NCBI RefSeq assembly: GCF_015278125.1
Contig: NZ_JADILO010000036.1
Coordinates: 1-64,000 of the forward strand
Origin: Vibrio fluminensis
GTDB taxonomy: Bacteria > Pseudomonadota > Gammaproteobacteria > Enterobacterales > Vibrionaceae
DNA length: 64,000 bases
Direction: 5' to 3'
Below the pieces are notes generated by a model that saw only the letters and a list, made by a program, of their open reading frames with translations, was not told where the DNA came from and ran no database searches. A program made the position numbers and the translations under genes. Below, piece after piece: positions 42,054-51,311 of the stretch (the first letter of the stretch is position 1; the number at the start of each line of letters is the position of its first letter).

Positions 42054-45000
42054 TTAAAACGACGTTAAGTATTGCCAGTTATGGTTGCTCCAATCATCCA
42101 TGTTTGGTTTATCCGGCCATGGGAAGTAACCGTATCCATCCGTTTTCAGTTGATAGTAATGACGCTTACCATCATGAAAATCGTACATGAACACATCACC
42201 TACTCGACCTTTATCACCATATACACCGATTGTATCTTGCTGGTACCAATTCGCTGTATCTTGCTCAAACTGATCTCGGTCTCGCCATGCTGTTAACTGC
42301 TCATTCAAGCTTTGCTCGCTACCGACAAAGTGCCAATGAGCATCTGAATACGCTTCCGTTGGCATCGCAACATCATTACCTTCTTGTTTTTGTAAGAAGT
42401 ATGCTTGCTGACCATCTTTTAGCTGCGTTTCGAACAACAAGTAAGCTTGGGTCGTTGTTCCTGCTTGATCAGCACTCAAAATGTTTTCGACACCATAGTA
42501 CTCAACCAATCGCGCTGCGTGATCTTTCACTTTACGGTCAATACGCATTGGATTAAGCGCAAAGTTTACATAACTCTCTACACTACCTAAGTACTTCCAA
42601 TCTTGATTCGAAGTCTGATTTGTTGGCAACTCAGCGGCGGCTGCTTGCTTCATCATGAAGTAATCGCGCGTGCCTGTTTCTGGATTGCTAAACGCATACA
42701 AAGCGCCGACAAAACGTTGTTTAACCTCCTTACCCGACTGGATAGCGAGATTCTGACCAAACAATTTGTATTGGCTTAGTGAAAGTAACTTAGTTTCAAA
42801 CTCTTGCACGCTGCTGAAATCCACATTCTGCAGCTCTGAAATTTCAGAAAACGTCAGCGTATCTTCCACACCACGTGCATAACCATCCGAGTCTTTACCA
42901 AACGTCACCGCACGTTGTGGGTATTCACTATTCTGCTCAAATTGACGAGAAGTCAGCTCAACCTGACCAAATTCGTTATGGTTTGGTTGCTCGGTTGCAA
43001 CGTAATCTTCAACCATTTCATCGAAGTAGCCAACAAACTGCCAATCGTTGTTTGAGTCGCCGCTTCCTGGGAAGTACCAGTAGCTGGTGCGTTTCATTGC
43101 AAACAGTTCAATACGACCGTTGCGGTGGTAATGGAATACATCGCCCGGTGTACCAACACGGTTGTTTTCACCCCAATCGTAGAAACGTTCTTGACCAATT
43201 TCCACCAAAATCGCTTCGCGAACCACATCTTCTAGTAAACGTTCTGGACAGAAAATACTCATGCCTTGCGGATTCTCAGAGCGCGCCAAGTTGATGTGGA
43301 ATTTATTACTCATATTGCCATCTAAACGACGACCCTCGAGACCGATATTCTTGACATTGCCATCAGCGTAACGTACTTCAGCCCAACACTGACCCACTTC
43401 TGGCTGTGGTAACTCATAAACTTTACCGGCTGCTCCATACATTGCTGGGTAAACGTAGCTTAAGTTTTGCTGAGTTGGATCGTAATATCCGACCATGGTC
43501 ATAACATCAACATCGGTCAAACGTGGTTTTAGTTTGTTGGTTTGATCTACCGCTTGCATGGTCTGAGAACTTTCATCCCAATGAGCGTAACCAGTGCTGC
43601 TTTCCATATCTAGCAAGTCAAAGCCTGTCAGGTAATCTTGCATCACTTTGGATGTATAGCCGGTAAATAACGGGTAGCTGCTTGCGCTTGAATCAAAGTT
43701 ACCCCCTGCCATTGGATCTTTCTGATAACCAACTAAACCTTTGAAGTCGCGATCATCATAACCACGGTTATACCACACCATATTGTCAGCCATACGACCG
43801 CGGTATGCATCATAGCCCCAGCCACTTGTTGTACTGTGGTAATAAACGTCAGGGCCACCTGGCCAGTGCCATAAGCTAAAGGCATGACCAATTTCATGTG
43901 TCACCTCATTGCCCTTTGCACCGGTAAGTAGCACCATACCATTACCGCCAGACAACCCATGCGTTACATCAACCACATTGCCTTTCTTATCCAAGTAACG
44001 ACCGATAGAGTGACCGATCACAACACTAGGGAAGTAGCCCGGCTGCCATTGATGAGTCCCCGCAGAACTGGTTACACCATAGTTGGCGTTGTTAATACCG
44101 GTTTGGATCAGTGATTTGGTAATGTTCTCACGCATATCGCCAGAATAAACGTCCGGCGCATCGAATTGGCTGTACTCTTCTTCCACTTCACCATAGGCAG
44201 TGACGACCTTATCTAGTTTAACTGGCAGGTATGGGCTAATCGTCATAGAAGCCATAGGGAAACGTTGGAACAATTCTGCACCATAGTTTGCCATCTTGGT
44301 CTCAAGCTCTTTCGCCGCTGGCGGCTCAGTTAACATACCGATACGTACCATTGGCATCTCGACATGGACTGGCGCGCCAAACTCGATACTGTCGGCTGCC
44401 AACTCCCCTTCGCGCATATCGTAAGTTTCAAAACGTAGGCTCAAACCTTTTTCAATGTAATGCCAAGGAAGAACGGTTGAGTAAGAACGTTTAGAAAACA
44501 GAATATCCGGGCGTTCATCTTCTTCTGTACGGTCTGCATTGAGTAATTGAGTCGGGTTATTTAGTACTCGTCTCTCTAGTAGTTCGCCATCTTTATAGAT
44601 ACTCAACCAAACGCCTTTCTCATCAACGACATTTTTTTCAGGCGTAACAACTAAAAGCGCTTCACGATGTGTAACCAGTTTTTGTTGCGACTTATCTGCA
44701 TTGCCAAAAGGCTCAGAAGTTTGGTTTTGTACAAAGCGAATCTGCGCGGAAAAAGTGCCGGCTAGGTGGTTGGTCACATCCAAATCATCAACGAAACCAA
44801 TCGCTTCAGTATGTTTTTGATCAAAAGGCAAACAATCTTGGCTAGCGAGCTTCATACCGCTACCTGCAAGATAGCGAACACTGCAACGCTTATCGTTATC
44901 TAGCCATTCTAGATAGTTCTGACCAAACTGATCGTGGTAGACATAAACACCATCTTGTTCATTCACCAAGCGCCAAGGCGATTTTACAAAGTCAAACATC

Positions 45001-45320
45001 GCTTCTGCAGAACGGTCTGCGTAAGCGATGTTTTCTTCATAAGAAGAGCCTAAAACAAAAGGGAGAAAAAGTGGGTTATTGTCAGGCGACATAGGGTAAA
45101 GGTATTCACCAAAACGCAGAAAACGTCGACCATTACGTTCTTCCCAATTATCAGGATTTTGCGCCAACTGATTGACCTGATTAACACGGGCTTCAATTTT
45201 TTTTGCCATCTCTTGCATCATGGTGATGCGAATATCTTCTCCTGCCATCACACTCTGAACAGGAAGCAACGCACCAATGGCGCTGGCTAAAAGGGCTTTT
45301 TTAATCATTGCGATACTCAT
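42054..45320 (-). CDS. Secreted M66-like (StcE/TagA family) zinc metalloprotease
   Basis: Exported protein of 1088 aa; signal peptide about 1-27 (ends SVMAGED). The zinc site is THEIGHAFSLWH near residues 473-484, matching HExxHxxGxxH except that Ser replaces the metzincin Gly; DVDVMTMVGYY downstream could supply the Met-turn. The surrounding GLSGGNGMVLLTGAKGNEVTHE sequence is M66-like, a family that includes mucin-cleaving StcE and Vibrio TagA. The last 380 residues hold about four imperfect repeats ending in W-x-[FY]-[LV]-[GT]. ATG 45320 or the in-frame ATG 45308 may be the start; neither has a strong ribosome site. Single gene. Substrate unknown; host or mucin glycoprotein is an inference from the family. 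Confidence 0.83.
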   Translation of the reverse strand: MSIAMIKKALLASAIGALLPVQSVMAGEDIRITMMQEMAKKIEARVNQVNQLAQNPDNWEERNGRRFLRFGEYLYPMSPDNNPLFLPFVLGSSYEENIAYADRSAEAMFDFVKSPWRLVNEQDGVYVYHDQFGQNYLEWLDNDKRCSVRYLAGSGMKLASQDCLPFDQKHTEAIGFVDDLDVTNHLAGTFSAQIRFVQNQTSEPFGNADKSQQKLVTHREALLVVTPEKNVVDEKGVWLSIYKDGELLERRVLNNPTQLLNADRTEEDERPDILFSKRSYSTVLPWHYIEKGLSLRFETYDMREGELAADSIEFGAPVHVEMPMVRIGMLTEPPAAKELETKMANYGAELFQRFPMASMTISPYLPVKLDKVVTAYGEVEEEYSQFDAPDVYSGDMRENITKSLIQTGINNANYGVTSSAGTHQWQPGYFPSVVIGHSIGRYLDKKGNVVDVTHGLSGGNGMVLLTGAKGNEVTHEIGHAFSLWHWPGGPDVYYHSTTSGWGYDAYRGRMADNMVWYNRGYDDRDFKGLVGYQKDPMAGGNFDSSASSYPLFTGYTSKVMQDYLTGFDLLDMESSTGYAHWDESSQTMQAVDQTNKLKPRLTDVDVMTMVGYYDPTQQNLSYVYPAMYGAAGKVYELPQPEVGQCWAEVRYADGNVKNIGLEGRRLDGNMSNKFHINLARSENPQGMSIFCPERLLEDVVREAILVEIGQERFYDWGENNRVGTPGDVFHYHRNGRIELFAMKRTSYWYFPGSGDSNNDWQFVGYFDEMVEDYVATEQPNHNEFGQVELTSRQFEQNSEYPQRAVTFGKDSDGYARGVEDTLTFSEISELQNVDFSSVQEFETKLLSLSQYKLFGQNLAIQSGKEVKQRFVGALYAFSNPETGTRDYFMMKQAAAAELPTNQTSNQDWKYLGSVESYVNFALNPMRIDRKVKDHAARLVEYYGVENILSADQAGTTTQAYLLFETQLKDGQQAYFLQKQEGNDVAMPTEAYSDAHWHFVGSEQSLNEQLTAWRDRDQFEQDTANWYQQDTIGVYGDKGRVGDVFMYDFHDGKRHYYQLKTDGYGYFPWPDKPNMDDWSNHNWQYLTSF

Positions 45321-45743
45321 CAACGGTATTACGACAGAGCGGTCAAATGCAGCATTAACTCACTTAAGACCGCAGCCAAATAGGATTAAAACCGAACTAC
45401 CAACCTATTTACCGATGAATATACTGTTCAAGCACTTATAACTCGAGACAATAGAGAAAGCAAAAATCATTCCATGGCTCAATGTCACATTTTTGTACAT
45501 TTATATTTCAAAATATTAAAACTTCTTTCCTAACCAATTAATTTAATGAATGTTTTTAAATATAAAAAACCTTATTAACTACGACAAATTTGGGCAAAAA
45601 ATCACAAATAAACCTCAATAATAGAACTTGGTTCCATTGTTCTGCTTCAACATCAGCTCAAAGACATTAATTGGATTTTAGTCGTCTTATCTAGCTTTTC
45701 GATGGCATAACGAAAAGTGGTAGACTGCGTAAAATTAATCGAT
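45321..45743. other. AT-rich intergenic region
   Basis: About 420 bases upstream of the metalloprotease gene and downstream of the LysR gene. It is AT-rich with poly-A and T stretches around 45500-45600. It probably contains the protease promoter, but I see no confident motif, gene or RNA. Confidence 0.4.
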
Positions 45744-46649
45744 TTAAACCGCAACTCGCTCTATGTTCTCGACCAAATAATCGATAAGTAGACGCACTCG
45801 AGTCGGTAAATAATCCCTTGAGGCATAATAGACCCAAATAGTGACTGGCTCTCCCCAATATGGCTCTAATATAGGCGTCATTGTGCCCTGCTCGACTTCT
45901 TGCTTAAACATCCAACTTCCTAACATCACAATGCCAGCACCAGCCACTGCCGCCTGTTTCGCCGCCGCGAAATTATTGACTACAAGTTGTCCCTGCGGCT
46001 CATACAGTGTCGCCACATTACCTTGTTTAAGCCGCCAGTGATGAAACCGCCCCGTGGTTAACGAGCGCACTGGAATGCAACGATGTTGAATCAGCTCCTC
46101 TGGTGATAGAGGAGTACCGTATCGAGTCAAATAGCTTGGAGCAGCATAGATACCAATATTTTGTTTTATCAAAGGACGCGCTATCAAGCGGGAATCTTGG
46201 TTAATCGCCGTGCCAATGCCCAAGTCAAAACTGTTTTCGACTAAATCAACGTTTCTATCATCAAAGTGTAAGTCGCAGTTAATCTGCGGATACCGCTCAA
46301 TAAACTCCAATATCAACGGAAGAATATGCTCTCGTCCAATAGAACTGGCAGGGAGGTTGACTTTCACTGTACCAGCTACTCTCTCGGAAGTATCGGATAT
46401 CTGTTCTATCGTGTTTTGAATTGCACTCATCGAGGGCATCAACTCATCAAAAAGTTGCTGACCTATTTGAGTTAAGCTTAGTGAATGCGATGAGCGAAAA
46501 AATAATTTCACCTGCCACTCATGTTCCAATTTTGTAATTGCTTTGCTTACCGCTGGAGCTGAGATGCCAAGAATACGTGCTGCTTTGGCAAAACTGCCCT
46601 GTTTAGCAACTTGAATAAAGATTGGTAGTTGGCTGGGAAGTGATTTCAT
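45744..46649 (-). CDS. LysR-family transcriptional regulator
   Basis: A 301-aa LysR protein. The N-terminal HTH is LPIFIQVAKQGSFAKAARILGISAPAVSKAITKLEHEWQVKLF (about 9-51), followed by the effector-binding domain (about 90-295), in the CrgA/AaeR-like group. It is divergent from a quinone reductase gene, the usual arrangement for a regulator of the neighbour. A perfect dyad lies three bases before its start. The effector is unknown; a quinone or electrophile is a reasonable guess from the neighbour. Confidence 0.93.
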   Translation of the reverse strand: MKSLPSQLPIFIQVAKQGSFAKAARILGISAPAVSKAITKLEHEWQVKLFFRSSHSLSLTQIGQQLFDELMPSMSAIQNTIEQISDTSERVAGTVKVNLPASSIGREHILPLILEFIERYPQINCDLHFDDRNVDLVENSFDLGIGTAINQDSRLIARPLIKQNIGIYAAPSYLTRYGTPLSPEELIQHRCIPVRSLTTGRFHHWRLKQGNVATLYEPQGQLVVNNFAAAKQAAVAGAGIVMLGSWMFKQEVEQGTMTPILEPYWGEPVTIWVYYASRDYLPTRVRLLIDYLVENIERVAV

Positions 46650-46651
46650 AA

Positions 46652-46672
46652 ACTTTTACTCATCTTAAAAGT
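46652..46672. promoter_or_regulatory. Candidate LysR-type operator
   Basis: ACTTTTA (46652-46658), 7 bases, TAAAAGT (46666-46672): a perfect dyad immediately upstream of the LysR gene in the divergent promoter. It contains a T-N11-A core as expected of LysR sites. It could serve autoregulation. Confidence 0.45.
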
Positions 46673-46773
46673 AACCAATAACAAGCTACAGGTTAATAAA
46701 AATATATTCAATACTTAGCGATATCGAAAACATTACCCAAAAGGCAAACCTTGCCACCCACGGAGAGAAAAGC

Positions 46774-47442
46774 ATGAACGTACTTGTCGTATATTGGCAC
46801 CCAGAACCAAAGAGTTTTAATGGCGCAATGTTTAGCAAAGCGGTTGAAGTCCTTGAAGCTGAAGGTCATCAAGTCAAAACCTCTAACCTACATCAAATGC
46901 AATTTGATCCAGTGTCAGGCAGACACAACTTTACTACCACTAATGATGCTGACTTTTTCAAACAGCAATTAGAGGAAATGCATGCGACAGAGCACCAAGG
47001 TTTTTCACCAGAAATCGAAGCTGAAATCCAAAAACTTGAATGGTGTGATTTAGTCATTTTCCAATTCCCACTTTGGTGGTTCGGGATGCCTGCAATGTTA
47101 AAAGGCTGGGTTGATCGCGTGTTCGCTATGGGCAGAACTTATGGGGGTGGTCGATTCTACCAAGATGGGGTTTACCAAGGTAAAAAAGCCATGCTAAGCG
47201 TTACTATGGGTGGTCCCGAAGAAGCGTATATCATAGATGGTTGGAACGGTGATCTCAATGGCATCTTACGCCCTATCCATAGAGGTATTCTAGAGTTCAA
47301 CGGTTTTTCTGTGCTTGCTCCGCATGCAGTGTACGGTCCAGCGAGAAAAACCGAACAAGAACGTATTAATGATCTAGACATCTATGCGCAGCGACTAAAA
47401 AATATTTTTTCTGAACCGGCAATTCACATCGGGCAATACTAA
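46774..47442 (+). CDS. NAD(P)H:quinone oxidoreductase, flavodoxin-fold (MdaB/NQO1 type)
   Basis: A 222-aa soluble flavoprotein. Start VLVVYWHPEPKSFNGAM is the FMN/FAD phosphate-binding segment, and the hallmark FQFPLWWFGMPAMLKGWVDRVFAMG follows at about 92-116. SVTMGGPEEAY is near residue 149. Enzymes of this group reduce quinones by two electrons and avoid semiquinone formation. A GGAGAG ribosome site precedes ATG 46774. It is probably controlled by the divergent LysR protein. The exact substrate is unknown. Confidence 0.9.
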   Translation: MNVLVVYWHPEPKSFNGAMFSKAVEVLEAEGHQVKTSNLHQMQFDPVSGRHNFTTTNDADFFKQQLEEMHATEHQGFSPEIEAEIQKLEWCDLVIFQFPLWWFGMPAMLKGWVDRVFAMGRTYGGGRFYQDGVYQGKKAMLSVTMGGPEEAYIIDGWNGDLNGILRPIHRGILEFNGFSVLAPHAVYGPARKTEQERINDLDIYAQRLKNIFSEPAIHIGQY

Positions 47443-47469
47443 ATATTTCGTGTCAAACAGAGGTACGAT

Positions 47470-47793
47470 ATGAACGTTAAATATAACCAATCGGTAGAAA
47501 CGTTGAAAAGTTGGGGTGCTACACAAATACAGATCGATGCCATTTTGGCAAGTGGTGTGGATACAGAAGACGACAAGTCATTCGAGTTAAACCGACGCCA
47601 ACGTATGATTGAATCGATCGACGAATGTTTACAGTTGCTATTTCCCGACAGAAAAAAGCGCCAATATTTTATGACTCATACCAGTAATACTCTGTTTTTT
47701 GCCCGACGCAAGCCTTTAGATGTCTTGGCTCTAGGCTCGCTCTCTAGCCTCGAACAAAGTTACCAGAGCATCCGCAGCATGCTATGTATTTAG
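47470..47793 (+). CDS. Xre/MbcA/ParS toxin-binding-domain-like protein (unpaired)
   Basis: A 107-aa protein. The N-terminal part (LKSWGATQIQIDAILASG) could be an HTH, and the C-terminal part, RQRMIESIDECLQLLFPD then FFARRKPLDVLALGSLSSLEQSYQSI, fits the antitoxin pattern (R-I...L..LFPD...F.GR.PLDVL..G...L). Such domains bind RES or ParT-like toxins in antitoxins. No toxin gene is adjacent: the previous gene is a quinone reductase 28 bases upstream, on the same strand, and a potD terminator follows. Either an orphan or a protein of the quinone-reductase operon with another role. Confidence 0.55.
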   Translation: MNVKYNQSVETLKSWGATQIQIDAILASGVDTEDDKSFELNRRQRMIESIDECLQLLFPDRKKRQYFMTHTSNTLFFARRKPLDVLALGSLSSLEQSYQSIRSMLCI

Positions 47794-47832
47794 CCAACTT
47801 GAATAAGCAGGTGCTCTATTTCAACCACATAA

Positions 47833-47854
47833 AAGCCCCGACAATGCGGGGCTT
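47833..47854. terminator. Terminator between the ParS-like gene and potD
   Basis: AAGCCCCG (47833-47840), a 6-base loop and CGGGGCTT (47847-47854). Read on the minus strand the stem is followed by TTTTA, so it serves potD; it lies between convergent genes. Confidence 0.85.
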
Positions 47855-47882
47855 CAATAATGATTCACTCTTAAGTAGCAAA

Positions 47883-48923
47883 TTAGCTCTTAAGTTTTTG
47901 CCAGTACTTCTGGTAAACCTCGGCAAATGTGCCGATATCATTGGTAAATTCACCATTCGAGATCAAAGCGTCATCAGGGAAGATCAGCGGATCATTTTGC
48001 ATTTCCACTGGTAGATGTTGTTTTGCCGCTTTGCTTGGCGCTTGATAGCCTAACGTTTTAACGATTTCAGCTTGGTTTTCTGGACGCAGGATAAAGTTGA
48101 TGAACTGATGGGCAAGTTCTTTGTGCGCAGAACCTTTAGGAATCACAAAGTTGTCCATCCATAAAATCGCCCCCTCTTGTGGGTAGACGAAACCCAGTTC
48201 TGGCAGTTCTTCACGCCCTAAATAGGCATTACCATTCCACTGCATACCCGCGGTGACTTCACCAGTCACAAAAGGGACTTGAGGCGCATCTGAGTTATAC
48301 ACCACTACGTTTGGTTTTAGTTCGCGCAAGCGTTGGTACGCCCGTTTGATTTCATTTTCGTTAGTGGAGTTGATGCTATAGCCCAAAGATTTTAGCGCCA
48401 TACCAAATACATCACGTACATCATCTAATAGCATCACTTGCTGACGGAACTCCTCGTTCCACAGGTCGCTCCAGCTCTGTACGTCGCTTGCTTGGTAGTA
48501 GTCCCCATTATAGGCAATACCCGTCACACCCCAAACGTATGGGACTGAGTATTGGTTTTTGGGATCAAATGATTGATTGAGTAGACTTGGAGTCACATCT
48601 TTAAGGTGAGAAAGCTGAGCTTTATCGATTTCCGCCAACATTCCCTCTCTACCCATCTTTGCGATGATATAAGTTGAGGCGAATGCTACATCGTACCCTT
48701 TGCTATCGAGTAGCTTTAACTTGGTGTACATGGCTTCATTGTTTTCGAAAGTTGAGTAGTTGACGGTCACGTCATACTCTTTTTCAAACGCTTTAATTAC
48801 GTCCACTGGTAGATATTCAGCCCAGTTGTATACGTTCAGCATGCGCTCACCCGCGGTCACACTGAACGCAGAAACACTGCAAGAAGCGATCATTAAACCA
48901 GTAATAAACTGTTGCTTTTTCAT
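47883..48923 (-). CDS. potD: Polyamine ABC transporter periplasmic binding protein, PotD-like
   Basis: A 346-aa periplasmic protein with a signal peptide (about 1-24) and strong similarity to E. coli PotD along its length: LNVYNWAEYLP, DVAFASTYIIAKM, PYVWGVTGIAYNGD, VYNSDAPQVPFVTGEV, AILWMDNFVIPKGS and NDIGTFAEVYQKYWQKLK. It would bind spermidine or putrescine; WMDNF corresponds to the ligand-binding stretch. No ABC permease or ATPase genes accompany it, so it must work with a transporter encoded elsewhere. Divergent from puuB, which suggests a polyamine-use unit. Confidence 0.9.
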   Translation of the reverse strand: MKKQQFITGLMIASCSVSAFSVTAGERMLNVYNWAEYLPVDVIKAFEKEYDVTVNYSTFENNEAMYTKLKLLDSKGYDVAFASTYIIAKMGREGMLAEIDKAQLSHLKDVTPSLLNQSFDPKNQYSVPYVWGVTGIAYNGDYYQASDVQSWSDLWNEEFRQQVMLLDDVRDVFGMALKSLGYSINSTNENEIKRAYQRLRELKPNVVVYNSDAPQVPFVTGEVTAGMQWNGNAYLGREELPELGFVYPQEGAILWMDNFVIPKGSAHKELAHQFINFILRPENQAEIVKTLGYQAPSKAAKQHLPVEMQNDPLIFPDDALISNGEFTNDIGTFAEVYQKYWQKLKS

Positions 48924-49125
48924 TTTTATACAAAACTCTATGAAAATAATTTCTTAAAGATGAATTAACTTTATCAACTCATCACTACTAACAAACGAAC
49001 AATTGCTGTTTTTACAGAACAATCAGTCACTTGCCGCGCATATGGAAACATGAGAAAATATTTTTTTCATCAGTTTTTTACTGGTTTTGTGAACTATTAT
49101 CCTATTACCCTACGGAGTTTATTAA

Positions 49126-50418
49126 ATGTCGGTTCAAAACGAATATATCGATAGCTACTACCAAGCAACGATTAATCCACTGCCCCTGCAACCAGAGTTA
49201 ACACAAGATATCGATGTTGACGTGTGTATTGTTGGCGGCGGTATGACAGGTCTTAACGCTGCGATTGAACTTCGTCAGCGTGGCTACACTGTCGCGGTTC
49301 TAGAATCAAAGCGCCTTGCATGGGGGGGGTCGGGTCGTAATGGCGGTCAATGTTTGGTGGGTTATTGCCTAGGTCTACGTGAGGTTGATGAAACCTACGG
49401 TAACAAGTGGGGCAAAGAGCTTTGGGACTTGTCTGTTGAGGCTATCGACATTGCGCGTGATCGCGTAAAAGAGTTCAATATCGACTGTGATTTCCAACAA
49501 GGTTATATCGAAGTTGCGCTAACCAAAGCACACGAAAAAGAGCTGAAATCATGGCATGAGCTAAAACAAGGTCACTACAATTACCCAAGCGCGTCATGGT
49601 GGGATAAAGAGAAGATCAACCAAGTTGCCAATACCGAGCGCTACTTGGGCGGCTTACACGATACCAACAGTGCACATATGCACCCTCTAAACTACACGCT
49701 AGGCTTGGCGAAAGCGGCGATTGATCTTGGCGCGCAAGTATTCGAGCACACCCCAGCAGTTAAACTGCAAAAAGGTAAGCCACACACGGTAATTACACCG
49801 AAAGGTCGTGTTAAATCGAAATTTATCCTACTTGCTTGTAATGCATACCTTGATGGTTTAAACCGCAAAGCACAGAGTGTCGTGCTACCTGTCGCTTCCT
49901 ACATTGCCGTGACTGAACAACTTGGCGACCGCCAACCTATCACTAACATGATGGCTATCTCTGACATTAAAAACAGTCTCGACTACATGCGCCCAACGCC
50001 TGACGGACGCATCTTGTTTGGTGGTGTTAACCACCCATTTAACCTTGAATACAAAGATTCAATGGAACGCCTACGTCAACGCATGGTGAAAGTATTCCCA
50101 CAGCTTGATGACGTTAAAATGGAATACCACTGGGGTGGTCTGTTCACCGTAACCCGCGAATACATGCCACAAATTGACCACCTAGGAAACGATGTTTACG
50201 TCGCGCATGGCTACACTGGTCACGGTGTGGGTCTAACCAATATTGCTGGTAAAGTGGTTGCTGAAGCAATGGCGGGCAATGCAGAGCGCTTTGATGTTTT
50301 CTCGAAGATCAAACACAAGTGGATCCCAACTCCACAAGTACTGCGCACACCTGCGCTTGCGTTAGCAATTTGGAAAGCACGTCTTGAAGATGTCCTAGGT
50401 GAAAAACTAGACAAATAA
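49126..50418 (+). CDS. puuB: Gamma-glutamylputrescine oxidase-like FAD oxidoreductase (PuuB family)
   Basis: A 430-aa DAO-fold flavoprotein. The FAD-binding start is DVDVCIVGGGMTGLNAAIELRQRG, then LESKRLAWGGSGRNGGQ, both typical of PuuB/OrdL, and the C-terminal FAD motif GHGVGLTNIAGKVVAEAM. PuuB oxidises gamma-glutamylputrescine to the aldehyde with H2O2 release in putrescine degradation. The other puu genes are not here, but a potD gene faces it. Substrate by homology: a secondary or primary amine; putrescine conjugates are the best guess. Start at ATG 49126. Confidence 0.85.
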   Translation: MSVQNEYIDSYYQATINPLPLQPELTQDIDVDVCIVGGGMTGLNAAIELRQRGYTVAVLESKRLAWGGSGRNGGQCLVGYCLGLREVDETYGNKWGKELWDLSVEAIDIARDRVKEFNIDCDFQQGYIEVALTKAHEKELKSWHELKQGHYNYPSASWWDKEKINQVANTERYLGGLHDTNSAHMHPLNYTLGLAKAAIDLGAQVFEHTPAVKLQKGKPHTVITPKGRVKSKFILLACNAYLDGLNRKAQSVVLPVASYIAVTEQLGDRQPITNMMAISDIKNSLDYMRPTPDGRILFGGVNHPFNLEYKDSMERLRQRMVKVFPQLDDVKMEYHWGGLFTVTREYMPQIDHLGNDVYVAHGYTGHGVGLTNIAGKVVAEAMAGNAERFDVFSKIKHKWIPTPQVLRTPALALAIWKARLEDVLGEKLDK

Positions 50419-50444
50419 ACCTCTTGTCGCAAAAGACCTAATAG

Positions 50445-50474
50445 AAAGAGCTCAATCACATTGGGCTCTTTTTG
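50445..50474 (+). terminator. Rho-independent terminator of puuB
   Basis: A 12-base arm from 50445 (AAAGAGCTCAAT) pairs with ATTGGGCTCTTT ending about 50472 around a 3-base loop, with one G-T pair and trailing T residues. Confidence 0.85.
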
Positions 50475-50532
50475 TTTGAGCTAATTGCAGTATAACTTCG
50501 TAAGTTGCTTATAGGATATAGCGAGGTGAGCA

Positions 50533-51237
50533 ATGAAAATACTAATATTAGGCGGCAGCGGTGGCATTGGGTTGGCAATAGTGAAAAGACTGGCGCAACA
50601 CACAGATAATCAGATCGTTGCCACCTACCATAATCATCATCCTGACTGGCAAGCTCCCGACCTTGAATGGCATCAACTCGATGTCACTAATGAGTCACAG
50701 CTTTTGTCATTGAGCGCAACCATTGGCAGTTTAGATTGGATAATTAACTGCGTCGGCATCCTACACGATGCTAACCACCAGCCTGAAAAGAACTTAAAAT
50801 CCATCGAGCCAGATTGGTTCATGACAAGCTTAGCAACCAATACCCTTCCCACGCTGCTGCTCGCGAAACACTTTGGCGCCAACCTCAAGCCCAGCATGTC
50901 GCCAAAACTGGCTGCCATCTCTGCCCGTGTCGGTAGTATTTCGGACAATAAATTAGGGGGGTGGTACAGTTATCGTAGCTCCAAGGCTGCCCTAAATATG
51001 GTAGTCAAAAGCATCAGTGTCGAGTGGAGTAGAACCCTGCCTAAAGCGTGTGTACTCGCACTCCATCCCGGAACAACAGACACCCCACTCTCTGAGCCCT
51101 TTCAAACCAATGTACCTCAAGGCAAGCTTTTCAGCGCTGAGTTTGTCGCCGAGAAGCTGATCGATTTAATCGCTAGCACGCCAAAGGACGATTCCGGCAG
51201 TTTTCTCGCCTACGACGGCAGTACGATTATTTGGTAA
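50533..51237 (+). CDS. Short-chain dehydrogenase/reductase (CsgA/C-factor-like)
   Basis: A 234-aa classical-type SDR. The cofactor site is ILGGSGGIGLAI (about 4-15), the NAG-like segment is INCVGIL, and the catalytic YxxxK is YRSSK, preceded by the Ser in ISARVGS. Related proteins with short C-termini are annotated as C-factor or CsgA-like. Substrate unknown. It has a ribosome site AGGTGAG before ATG 50533 and stands alone. Confidence 0.9.
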   Translation: MKILILGGSGGIGLAIVKRLAQHTDNQIVATYHNHHPDWQAPDLEWHQLDVTNESQLLSLSATIGSLDWIINCVGILHDANHQPEKNLKSIEPDWFMTSLATNTLPTLLLAKHFGANLKPSMSPKLAAISARVGSISDNKLGGWYSYRSSKAALNMVVKSISVEWSRTLPKACVLALHPGTTDTPLSEPFQTNVPQGKLFSAEFVAEKLIDLIASTPKDDSGSFLAYDGSTIIW

Positions 51238-51311
51238 CACCCTCTTGAGTAATCACTATCTGAAAAGTGTCCCATCCAAACGCTCTGCGCCGAAACGCTG
51301 CCTAAAAATCG

